From positions 1,240,001 through 1,304,000 of the forward strand of contig CBDCXF010000001.1 of NCBI GenBank assembly GCA_965223755.1: DNA of 64,000 bases. The letters are read 5' to 3'. The notes under the pieces were generated by a model. It was given only the letters and a program-made list of their open reading frames with translations. It did not search any database and was not told the DNA's origin. The position numbers and the translations under genes were made by a program. The stretch is from CBDCXF01 sp965223755 (GTDB lineage Bacteria; Acidobacteriota; Thermoanaerobaculia; Multivoradales; JAHEKO01). How positions within the stretch are numbered: position 1 is the stretch's first letter; the number at the start of each line of letters is the position of its first letter. This document shows, one piece after another, positions 25,125-33,044 of this stretch.

Positions 25125-26732
25125 ATGAGCCGCACTGAGAACGCCCCCGAAAAATCGAATCATCGTTCCACTGCCAGCACGGTGCCCGATCGGGGCCCGT
25201 GGCAAGTGAGCCCTTGGGGTTTCGACGAGGTTGCCGGACGGATTTTTGATGACCTTAATGTCTGGATTAACGTTTTGGACGTCGACATGACGGTGTCGTT
25301 CTGGAATCGCGTGGCAGAAAGGCTGAGCGGATACCGGGCGGAAGAAGTCCTGGGCAACCCCAAAATGTGGGAGTGGATATACCCTGACGACACCTATCGC
25401 CAGGCCGTCATGGAACGGTCGCGTGGAATCCTTCAAGATCGCGAGACAATCAGCGGCTTTCAAACCGAACTCGTTTGTCGAGATGGCAAAAAGCGATGCT
25501 TTTCCTGGAATGCGCGGCCACTGGTGACCCCAGACGGTGCCGCCCTCGGCACACTGGTCGTGGGCAATGACGTCACCGAATTGCAACGGTCGCGGGAGGG
25601 ATTGCGAAGTCTCAACGAGGAGTTGTCGATACTGTATGACGTCGCCTCGGTCGCAAGTGAATCACTCGAACTCAGCACCATCCTGGTGCGCTGTCTAAAA
25701 CGAATACTGCATACTTTTCCGGCGGCTACGGGCTTAGTTCATGTGGCGAACAGCCCTAAAGGAAAGCTCAAGCTTGCTGCGAGCGTGGGTACCGACGACA
25801 TGGTGTCGGACAGCTCGATCGAAACCATAACGCGGGGGGCCATCGAGCGGATATTCGCCGAAGGTAAGCCACTCTTGCTCGACAGAGTCAGCCAGCCGAA
25901 AGGATCTCCGCCTGAGCCTCGCGAGGAAGGCCAAAGCTTTGTCGGAGTTCCGCTCCGCGCCAAGGGGCGTGTGTTCGGCGTCTTCAGTCTGATCGGCCAC
26001 CAACTCCGCGAGTCGGAAGAGAAAGACATGGCACTCCTGACGTCGCTTGGTGACCAAATCGGGCTGACTATTGACCACGCGAGGCTACAGAAACAGGCCG
26101 AACAGGTCGCTGTATTCCAAGAACGGAGTCGACTGGCGCGCGAGCTTCACGACTCCGTCAGTCAGTCGCTCTATAGCTTGACGCTATTCGCCGAAGCGAG
26201 CCGGAGACATTTGGGCCGCGGCGAACTTCCCCTGGCCGAAGATCGCCTCGACCGGTTGGCGCAGACAGCTCAAGAGACGTTTCGTGAGATGCGACTTCTG
26301 GTCCATGAACTCCGCCCCTTAGAACTCGAAAGAGAAGGCTTCCTCGGAGCGCTCAAGCACAGGGTGGAAGCGGTCGAACGCAGAGCGGGCGTCGAAGTCG
26401 ATTTCAATGTCGACCCAAACCTTGAGCTGCCGGTCGCGTTGGAGGAAGTTCTTTACCAGATCGCTCGAGAGGCTCTCAACAACACGTTCCACCACGCGGC
26501 AGCCCAAAAGGTAGCTGTATCGGTACAAGCGATTGCCGATCGAGTTCGGCTGCAGATCACCGATGACGGAATCGGATTCGATCCTACCGAAGCCAGCCGG
26601 CAGGGTCTCGGCCTGCTCGGCATTAGGGAACGGGCCGGCCAGGCCGGAGGCAAGTACCAAATCGACTCCAAGCCGGGCCGCGGCACCACGATATGGGTCG
26701 AGGTACCACTCGAGGAGCCTCTGCAACCATGA
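25125..26732 (+). CDS. PAS-GAF sensor histidine kinase (NarL-type partner)
   Basis: A 535-residue soluble kinase with no membrane helix. Residues about 45-150 form a PAS domain (SFWNRVAERLSGYRAEEVLG), about 175-325 a GAF domain, about 338-405 the HisKA_3 dimerisation box with the phospho-acceptor His in RLARELHDSVSQSLYSL, and the end an ATPase domain with REALNNTFHHA and DDGIGFDP and GLLGIRERAGQAGG. It should sense an intracellular or redox-type cue and phosphorylate the overlapping response regulator. The start ATG 25125 gives a short polar N-terminus. Confidence 0.92.
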   Translation: MSRTENAPEKSNHRSTASTVPDRGPWQVSPWGFDEVAGRIFDDLNVWINVLDVDMTVSFWNRVAERLSGYRAEEVLGNPKMWEWIYPDDTYRQAVMERSRGILQDRETISGFQTELVCRDGKKRCFSWNARPLVTPDGAALGTLVVGNDVTELQRSREGLRSLNEELSILYDVASVASESLELSTILVRCLKRILHTFPAATGLVHVANSPKGKLKLAASVGTDDMVSDSSIETITRGAIERIFAEGKPLLLDRVSQPKGSPPEPREEGQSFVGVPLRAKGRVFGVFSLIGHQLRESEEKDMALLTSLGDQIGLTIDHARLQKQAEQVAVFQERSRLARELHDSVSQSLYSLTLFAEASRRHLGRGELPLAEDRLDRLAQTAQETFREMRLLVHELRPLELEREGFLGALKHRVEAVERRAGVEVDFNVDPNLELPVALEEVLYQIAREALNNTFHHAAAQKVAVSVQAIADRVRLQITDDGIGFDPTEASRQGLGLLGIRERAGQAGGKYQIDSKPGRGTTIWVEVPLEEPLQP

Positions 26733-27394
26733 CAGATTCTGATGTAAACGAGTCGTCGTCCATTCGAGTTCTCCTGGTCGACGATCACGCCGTAGTTCGT
26801 GAAGGTCTACGAGCGCTGATCGACGGTGAGCCCGATATCAATGTTGTGGGCGAAGCCGACAACGCTGAGGAGTCGATCTCGCTGATCGAGTCCACCGAGG
26901 CCGATGTTCTCTTACTCGACTTAGTCCTGCCGCACAGGAGTGGTCTCGAGGTGCTCGCGGCGTCGCGCCAGCTGCGGCCGCGACTCAAGGTGTTGATCCT
27001 CACCAGTTTTTCGGAAGACAGCCAGGTCTTTCGGTCGCTTGAACTTGGTGCCAACGGTTACCTGCTCAAGGATTCCCCGGCGCATGAGCTGCTCAGTGCG
27101 ATCCGCAAGGTATCTCGCGGCCAGACCGTGCTGCACCCGTCAATTGCGGCGATGGTGATCGGACGGCTCTCGCCAAGTGCTTCTTCGAGCTTGCAAGAGC
27201 CTTTAACCGAACGCGAGAACGAAGTCCTGACATTGATCGCCCATGGTCTGAGCAATCGTGAGATTGGCGCCGACCTCGGCATCAGCGAACGTACAGTGCG
27301 CTCTCACGTCGGCAGTGTTCTTAGTAAGCTGAGCCTTTCGAATCGCACTCAAGCCGCGCTCTACGCAGTACGCCAAGGCATCGTGAATCCATAG
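26729..27394 (+). CDS. NarL/LuxR-type response regulator
   Basis: A 221-residue regulator: receiver domain with VDDH and the phospho-acceptor Asp in LLLDLVLP and the Lys in YLLKDSP, then a LuxR-type DNA-binding domain LTERENEVLTLIAHGLSNRE. The ATG overlaps the kinase stop by four bases, so the pair is co-translated. It lies in the middle of the catabolic region and is the natural regulator of the genes at 21269-23589 and 27601-36440, though no direct target site can be proved. Confidence 0.93.
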   Translation: MTDSDVNESSSIRVLLVDDHAVVREGLRALIDGEPDINVVGEADNAEESISLIESTEADVLLLDLVLPHRSGLEVLAASRQLRPRLKVLILTSFSEDSQVFRSLELGANGYLLKDSPAHELLSAIRKVSRGQTVLHPSIAAMVIGRLSPSASSSLQEPLTERENEVLTLIAHGLSNREIGADLGISERTVRSHVGSVLSKLSLSNRTQAALYAVRQGIVNP

Positions 27395-27533
27395 CTAGAC
27401 CCCGTCTCCGACTAGTCCTTTTGTCGCAGTAACAGTTCAGCCATCCGACCGATGACAGGTCTGGAGGGCGTAGCTAGCATCCCCTCAAGGATGCGCCATC
27501 CAGCAACTGAATCTACGACGAACCATGCTGGCA

Positions 27534-27572
27534 CAGAACGGTTTGTCGCTACTAAGAGCGACCGCCGTTCTG
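27534..27572. promoter_or_regulatory. Long imperfect hairpin before the cupin operon
   Basis: CAGAACGG and GTCGCT (27534-27541, 27545-27550) pair with AGCGAC and CCGTTCTG (27557-27562, 27565-27572) round the loop ACTAAG, with one small internal loop. It lies in the 206-base gap between the response regulator and the cupin gene. No T-run follows, so an operator or RNA element is more likely than a terminator. I see no gene in this gap. Confidence 0.4.
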
Positions 27573-27600
27573 GCAGCAGGAACGGCTGATCAAGAGGCCC

Positions 27601-27939
27601 ATGCGTATCCTCAAGTCCGTAGTCACAGCACGCGAGGAAGATTCTTGGGCATCTGACGGTTTCGATTTGCAAGACCTGCTGAGCATGACCGCGGAAAGCG
27701 ACGCCTGCATTCAATTCGGAGTCGCTCATTTCAAAAAAGGAACACGGCAACCGGTAGACGGACTTACCGCTCACGAAGAGAGCGAGATTTCGCTCGTCCT
27801 CCAAGGCAGTTTTTCGCTCGAGACAGAGAACGGACTGGAAGAACTCGGTCGAGGAGACTTAATTGTGATTCCTGCCGACACTCCGCACGCAGCCACGGCT
27901 CTCGAAGACGCCAGAGTCTACTTTGTCTTGGTCGGGTAG
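27601..27939 (+). CDS. Small cupin-domain protein
   Basis: A 112-residue single-domain cupin. The first motif appears as AHEESEISLVLQGSFSL and the second as GDLIVIPADTPHAA; metal-binding His and Glu are present. Small cupins can be metal-dependent isomerases, dioxygenases or ligand sensors. ATG 27601 has AAGAGG close upstream. It heads the run cupin-amidohydrolase-HyuB-HyuA-receptor, all with short gaps, so it probably contributes to the same degradation route. Function cannot be named. Confidence 0.75.
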   Translation: MRILKSVVTAREEDSWASDGFDLQDLLSMTAESDACIQFGVAHFKKGTRQPVDGLTAHEESEISLVLQGSFSLETENGLEELGRGDLIVIPADTPHAATALEDARVYFVLVG

Positions 27940-27975
27940 CGTGGTCGCTAAATCTCACACAGGTCCAGTGGAAGC

Positions 27976-29223
27976 ATGACGTCGGTGACGTCAGACACGG
28001 TCCTGTTCCGCAACGGAGCTTTGATTGACGGCTCCGGACCTGAGCCGAAACAAGAGTGCCATGTATTGGTCGAGAACGACCGCATCAAGGAAGTTTCCGA
28101 CCGGCCGATCTCAGTTTCAAACGCAGTCGAGTATGACCTCAAGGGCCGTTCGCTATTGCCGGGGTTGATCGATCTTCACGCTCATCCAACGCTCACCGAC
28201 ATGAGGCTCACGCGGCTAGAAGAAACGCCCGTTACCTATGTCACTGCAGAGGCTTCTGTGATCTTGGGGCGCATGCTCGATCGTGGCTTCACCACGATCA
28301 GAGATGCGGCCGGTGCCGACTGGGGGCTACGCGATGCGGTCGCGAAGGGTCTCATCGCCGGCCCGAGGATGTTCATCTCCGGCCGCGCGATCAGCCAGAC
28401 GGGAGGGCACGGCGACTTTCGACGACGAACCGACGGGGCGTCCCCATGTCCTTGCAGACACGCACTCGACCTTATTTCCCGCGTCGCCGATGGCGTAGAC
28501 CAAGTCCGCCATGCCGTACGCGACGAGCTGCGCAAAGGTGCGGACCAGATCAAGGTCATGGTTTCTGGCGGCGTCGCGTCGCCCAACGACCCAATCGACA
28601 GTTGCGAGTACTCGAAAGATGAGCTGCAGGCGATCGTCGAAGAGGCGATGGCGTGGAAGACCTACGTGCTCGCTCACGCCTACACGCCCGAGGCAATCAA
28701 TCATGCCCTTGATTGTGGAGTGCGCTCGATCGAACACGCCAACCTAATCGATTCGGAAACGGCGGGCAACGTGGCGGCAAAAGCTGCCTACGTCGTACCG
28801 ACGCTGGTCACCTACGACGCCCTCGAACGGCTGGGGAAACACAGCGGCTTCACCGAAGTCATGCTCGAAAAATTGGCTCGAGTGCGTGCTGCAGGCCTGC
28901 GATCGCTGGAGATCTGCAAGGCCGCCGGCGTCAAGATGGGATACGGCACCGATCTACTGGGCGCTACCCACGACGAGCAAAGCCACGAGTTCCTGATCCG
29001 AGCCGAGGTTTTGGAGAGTCATGAAGTCATCGCCTCCGCCACCTCAATTGCAGCCGAAATACTCAACCGAAAAGGGGAACTCGGCACTATCGCCCCCGGC
29101 GCACTCGCGGACCTCATCGTAGTCAATGGCAACCCCCTGACAGACCTTTCACTGCTCACCAAACAGGGCAGGCATCTGGCCGCCATCATGAAGGGCGGCC
29201 GGTTCCACAAAAACGATCTATAA
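27976..29223 (+). CDS. Metal-dependent amidohydrolase (imidazolonepropionase/prolidase-like)
   Basis: A 415-residue amidohydrolase-superfamily enzyme of the COG1228 type. Metal ligands are visible in order: LIDLHAHPT, the bridging Lys in QIKVMVSGGV, AHAYTPEA, SIEHANL and GTDLLGATHDEQ. Relatives hydrolyse imidazolonepropionate, hydantoin-like rings, or dipeptides such as Xaa-Pro and N-acyl amino acids. No signal peptide is seen, so it acts in the cytoplasm. It follows the cupin by 36 bases and precedes hyuB by 13, so it is almost certainly co-expressed with them. Confidence 0.88.
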   Translation: MTSVTSDTVLFRNGALIDGSGPEPKQECHVLVENDRIKEVSDRPISVSNAVEYDLKGRSLLPGLIDLHAHPTLTDMRLTRLEETPVTYVTAEASVILGRMLDRGFTTIRDAAGADWGLRDAVAKGLIAGPRMFISGRAISQTGGHGDFRRRTDGASPCPCRHALDLISRVADGVDQVRHAVRDELRKGADQIKVMVSGGVASPNDPIDSCEYSKDELQAIVEEAMAWKTYVLAHAYTPEAINHALDCGVRSIEHANLIDSETAGNVAAKAAYVVPTLVTYDALERLGKHSGFTEVMLEKLARVRAAGLRSLEICKAAGVKMGYGTDLLGATHDEQSHEFLIRAEVLESHEVIASATSIAAEILNRKGELGTIAPGALADLIVVNGNPLTDLSLLTKQGRHLAAIMKGGRFHKNDL

Positions 29224-29236
29224 GACAGGAGAAGCT

Positions 29237-30967
29237 TTGGCAAAACTGAATCAAATCACCGTCGAGGTCATGCACAACTATCTTCTCTCCGCGGCTGAGG
29301 AGATGGCGCGGAATCTGATGCGAACCTCGTACAACACCGTGATCTATGAGATCCGGGATTTCGGCTTGGGTATCTACGATCGCAACTTTCGCCTGTTGGC
29401 GGAGTCCCCAGGGTTAGCAGTTTTTACCTGCGGCAACGACTACGGCCTAAAAAAGACTGTGGAATTCGTGGGCGAGGAGAACGTCCATCCCGGAGACATC
29501 TTGCTGACGAGCTATCCTTACTGGAGTTCCGCTCACCCGCTCGACGTTTTAGCAATCGCTCCCGTCTTTCACGGCGAACAGCTTATCGGCTACACCGCCA
29601 TAAAGCAGCACTGGCTCGATCTGGGTCAGAGAGATCCCGGCTATTGCCTTGACACAACAGACGTCTTTCAAGAAGGCCTCCTCATGCCGGGCGCCAAGAT
29701 CTACGAGAAAGGCGTTCTGAACAAGGGTCTATTGGACCTCATCCGTTTCAATAGCCGTCTACCCAACCGGGTCATCGGCGACATGAATGCTCAGATCTCT
29801 TCCTGCCGAACGGGAGAGAAGAGAGTTCAAGAACTTGTCGAACGCTTCGGGCTTGAGACCTACGAAGCGGCCATCGAAGAGATCCTGAACCACGGAGAAC
29901 GCATAGCCCGAGCTCGCTTGGCCGAGTTGCCCAAGGGGACTTGGTCGGCCGTTGATTGGGTGGACGACGACGGTATTGACCGGGACACCCTGCTCAAGAT
30001 GAAGGCCACAGTCACCATCAACGATGACGAGATGATCATCGACTGGTCGGGGTCGCACGGCCGAACCAAGGGCCCAATGAATTTGCCGTTGGGCGCTACC
30101 TTGGGCGTGAGCGCGTTGGCGTTCAAAGGAGTTACAACACCTGACATTCCAGCCAACGAAGGTAATTTTCGGCCACTGCGCGTAATCGCCCCTGAGGGGG
30201 AAATGATGCACGCCATGCCACCGGCACCGACCTTCACAATCTGGGCGGCGCTTATGGCCCCTGAGGTCGTTCTCAAGGCTCTGGCACAAGGGATGCCCGA
30301 CATCGTACCGGCTTGTTCTGGAGGTGATGTTTTCGACGTGATGGGGTTGGGAAAACACCCGAAAACCGGAAAGCCTTGGCTGGAAGCCACCAACGAAGGG
30401 GTCGGCTTCGGCGGACACGCGGGCGGCGATGGCGAGGACGGAATCATGCACCTCAGTGAGCCGGGTTGTAGAAACAATCCGGTCGAGCTTTTGGAGACCA
30501 AGGCACCGTGGCGCATTGAGAACTATTACCTGCGCAGGGACTCGGCCGGTGCAGGCAAACACCGCGGCGGGTTGGGCGTTACGCGGACGTATCGCTTTCT
30601 GGCTGATTCATCTGTACTGACTCTGGTCAAGAAAACCAAAACCAAGCCGTGGGGCATGGCGGGCGGCAAGGATGGCGAGAGCGGTCACAACATCGTCTGG
30701 CCCGGCACCGACAAAGAACTCGTTGCCGGAGCAATCGCATCACCCATGGCGGCTGGCGAAGTGATCATCAATAACTCAGGAGGAGGCGGAGGCTGGGGCG
30801 ATCCCCTGGAACGGGACCCGGAAAAAGTGCTGGCGGACGTGCGAGACGGCTTCGTCTCGCACGAAGCCGCGCGCAAGGAATACGGCGTCGTAATCGATCC
30901 GAAGGCGGTTTCTGTGGATGCAGAAGCGACCGCAGCTATTCGATCAGAAGCATCATCCGAATCCTAA
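29237..30967 (+). CDS. hyuB: Hydantoinase B / oxoprolinase subunit
   Basis: A 576-residue HyuB-family subunit. It starts at a TTG with AGGAGAAG just upstream. Marks: RTSYNTVIYEIRDFGLGIYD at the N-terminus, the NHGERIARARL stretch, GPMNLPLGATLG, and the C-terminal RRDSAGAGKHRGGLGVTR. HyuA-HyuB pairs are ATP-dependent enzymes that open 5-oxoproline, N-methylhydantoin or related lactam rings, or carboxylate ketones. The 3' neighbour is hyuA after 15 bases. The order B-A is the reverse of the usual naming order but common in operons. Confidence 0.9.
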   Translation: MAKLNQITVEVMHNYLLSAAEEMARNLMRTSYNTVIYEIRDFGLGIYDRNFRLLAESPGLAVFTCGNDYGLKKTVEFVGEENVHPGDILLTSYPYWSSAHPLDVLAIAPVFHGEQLIGYTAIKQHWLDLGQRDPGYCLDTTDVFQEGLLMPGAKIYEKGVLNKGLLDLIRFNSRLPNRVIGDMNAQISSCRTGEKRVQELVERFGLETYEAAIEEILNHGERIARARLAELPKGTWSAVDWVDDDGIDRDTLLKMKATVTINDDEMIIDWSGSHGRTKGPMNLPLGATLGVSALAFKGVTTPDIPANEGNFRPLRVIAPEGEMMHAMPPAPTFTIWAALMAPEVVLKALAQGMPDIVPACSGGDVFDVMGLGKHPKTGKPWLEATNEGVGFGGHAGGDGEDGIMHLSEPGCRNNPVELLETKAPWRIENYYLRRDSAGAGKHRGGLGVTRTYRFLADSSVLTLVKKTKTKPWGMAGGKDGESGHNIVWPGTDKELVAGAIASPMAAGEVIINNSGGGGGWGDPLERDPEKVLADVRDGFVSHEAARKEYGVVIDPKAVSVDAEATAAIRSEASSES

Positions 30968-30982
30968 AGGGGAGAGCGCCCA

Positions 30983-33010
30983 ATGCGAATCTCAGTTGAC
31001 ATCGGAGGCACATTCACAGACGTCATCATGCTGGACGAAAAGACCGGCGAATTGCGGCTCGAGAAAGTCGAAACGACTCCTCAGAATCCCGCCGCCGGAG
31101 TACTGGCAGCCTTTCAAAAGGCCGATGCGGAACTCGGCAAGATCGACTACTTCGTACACGGTACGACTCTCGGCCTCAACGCCTTGCTGACTCGCTCGGG
31201 GGCCAAAGTAGCGATTGTCACCACCAAAGGCTTTCGCGATGTCTACATTCTTGGCAGAACCTCGCGTGAGCCAATGTACGACTTTAAGTACCGCAAACCC
31301 GAATCACTGGTTCCGCGACACCTGACATTCGAGGTCGACGAGCGCCTGGACTACGAGGGCAAACCCTTGATCCAGTTCGACAAAGACAGCGCGTCAGAAG
31401 TCGCCGAAAAGATCAAGGAAAAGGATATCGAGGCTGTGGCTGTGTGCTTTCTACACAGCTACGCCAATCCTGAGCATGAGCTCGCGATGGAACGGGTCCT
31501 ACGTGAAACTTGCCCAAACGTCTCGGTGACACTGTCGCACCGACTAAGCCGGGAGTATCGGGAGTACGAGCGCACCAGCACCACAGTTATTGATGCCTAT
31601 GTAAAACCGCTGACTCGCACCTACCTGGAACGGCTGAACACTGAGTTGAGAGACGGAGGGTTGAGCGGACGGTTTTTAATGACGCGGTCAGGCGGTGGAG
31701 CCATGACCGTTGAATCAGCCAAAGAAAAACCGGTACATCTGGTGCTCTCCGGGCCTGCAGGGGGCGTCATCGGTGGCGCGTATCTTTGCAAGCTTACTGG
31801 CCACAAAAACCTGATCACGATTGACATGGGCGGGACGAGCCTCGATACGTCTCTGATCGCGGAGGGCGACATCAGGGTCGAAAACGAACAGACTTTTCAG
31901 ACCCTACCGATCTCGATCCCGACTATCGACATCCACACCGTAGGAGCCGGGGGAGGAAGCATCGCCTGGATTGACGATGGCGGCCATTTGCAGGTCGGCC
32001 CCAAGAGCGCGGGAGCTCGACCGGGACCGGCCTGCTATGGCAGAGGAGGGGAAGCACCCACTTTCACCGATGCCGCTTTGCTCATTGGCTATCTAAATTC
32101 AGACAACTTCCTGGGTGGCGACATGAACGTCAACGCATCGCTGTCTAAAAACGCGGTCGCCAAACTTGCCGCCCCGCTCGGGATGTCCGTTCTCGAGACC
32201 GCAGCGGGAATTGTCCGCATTAGCGAGGCCAAGATCGCTGGCGCTATCCGGGTCATTTCTGTAGAGCGTGGTTACCATCCAAAGGATTTCTCCATCCTTG
32301 CGTTCGGTGGCGGGGGTGCGTTTGTCGCGGCCGCCGTTGCTCGGGAATTGGAGATCCCTCGCGTCATCGTGCCACCTGGTCCCGCCAACTTCTCGGCGAT
32401 GGGAATGCAGATGGTGGATGTCGTCCACGACTTTGCCCAAACCTATGTAACCGGCCTCACGGACATGGATCTCGACGCAGTGAACGAACATTGCACTGCG
32501 CTGTTGTCCAAGGGCCGCGATGCGCTGGCCGGAGATGGCTTCGAAGACGACCGCTGCTGCTTTCTTCCCTCGGCGGAACTGCGTTACGAAGGGCAGGAAC
32601 ACACGGTGAACATCCCACTGCCGGGACACCAGATTGGAGACGACAATCTGGGCGAAATCGTGGACCGGTTTAGCGCCGCGCATGAGAGGCAATACGGACA
32701 CAGTATGGATGACCCGGTCGAAATCGTCACCCTACGCCTTCGCGCAGTCGGCTTATTGCCACGCCCCACGCTGCCCAAGATCGCAAAAGGCAGTGCTGAA
32801 GCCGAAGGACTCAAGGGCAGCCGCCCCGTCTACCGACCCGATGCCGACAATCATGTTGAGTATTCCGTATATGACCGGCGGCAAATGCTCAGCGGCAACC
32901 GAGTTGAAGGTCCAGCCATTATCGAGGAACCAAGTTCGACCACGATCATCCATGCCGGTGATGCTCTCACCGTTGGGGAGTACGGCGAATTGATTATCGA
33001 GACGAACTGA
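30983..33010 (+). CDS. hyuA: Hydantoinase A / oxoprolinase ATPase subunit
   Basis: A 675-residue HyuA-family protein. The actin-like ATPase phosphate motifs are RISVDIGGTFTDVIMLD at the N-terminus and ITIDMGGTSLDTSL at mid-protein, with VGAGGGSIAWID and SAGARPGPACYGRGG following. LSHRLSREYREYERTSTT is the family's central segment. GGGGAG precedes ATG 30983. It activates the ring substrate with ATP and works with HyuB. Whether the ring is hydantoin, oxoproline or another cannot be read from the sequence. Confidence 0.92.
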   Translation: MRISVDIGGTFTDVIMLDEKTGELRLEKVETTPQNPAAGVLAAFQKADAELGKIDYFVHGTTLGLNALLTRSGAKVAIVTTKGFRDVYILGRTSREPMYDFKYRKPESLVPRHLTFEVDERLDYEGKPLIQFDKDSASEVAEKIKEKDIEAVAVCFLHSYANPEHELAMERVLRETCPNVSVTLSHRLSREYREYERTSTTVIDAYVKPLTRTYLERLNTELRDGGLSGRFLMTRSGGGAMTVESAKEKPVHLVLSGPAGGVIGGAYLCKLTGHKNLITIDMGGTSLDTSLIAEGDIRVENEQTFQTLPISIPTIDIHTVGAGGGSIAWIDDGGHLQVGPKSAGARPGPACYGRGGEAPTFTDAALLIGYLNSDNFLGGDMNVNASLSKNAVAKLAAPLGMSVLETAAGIVRISEAKIAGAIRVISVERGYHPKDFSILAFGGGGAFVAAAVARELEIPRVIVPPGPANFSAMGMQMVDVVHDFAQTYVTGLTDMDLDAVNEHCTALLSKGRDALAGDGFEDDRCCFLPSAELRYEGQEHTVNIPLPGHQIGDDNLGEIVDRFSAAHERQYGHSMDDPVEIVTLRLRAVGLLPRPTLPKIAKGSAEAEGLKGSRPVYRPDADNHVEYSVYDRRQMLSGNRVEGPAIIEEPSSTTIIHAGDALTVGEYGELIIETN

Positions 33011-33044
33011 TTTGTCGAGAAGCTTTGAACAAAGGAGTGCGATT

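Noticed and set aside
27412..27804. Minus-strand frame of 130 codons overlapping the cupin gene
   Set aside because: The plus-strand cupin has both conserved motifs; the antisense frame shows no family features.
29759..30562. Open frame on the minus strand inside hyuB
   Set aside because: Antisense shadow; hyuB matches its family along the whole length.
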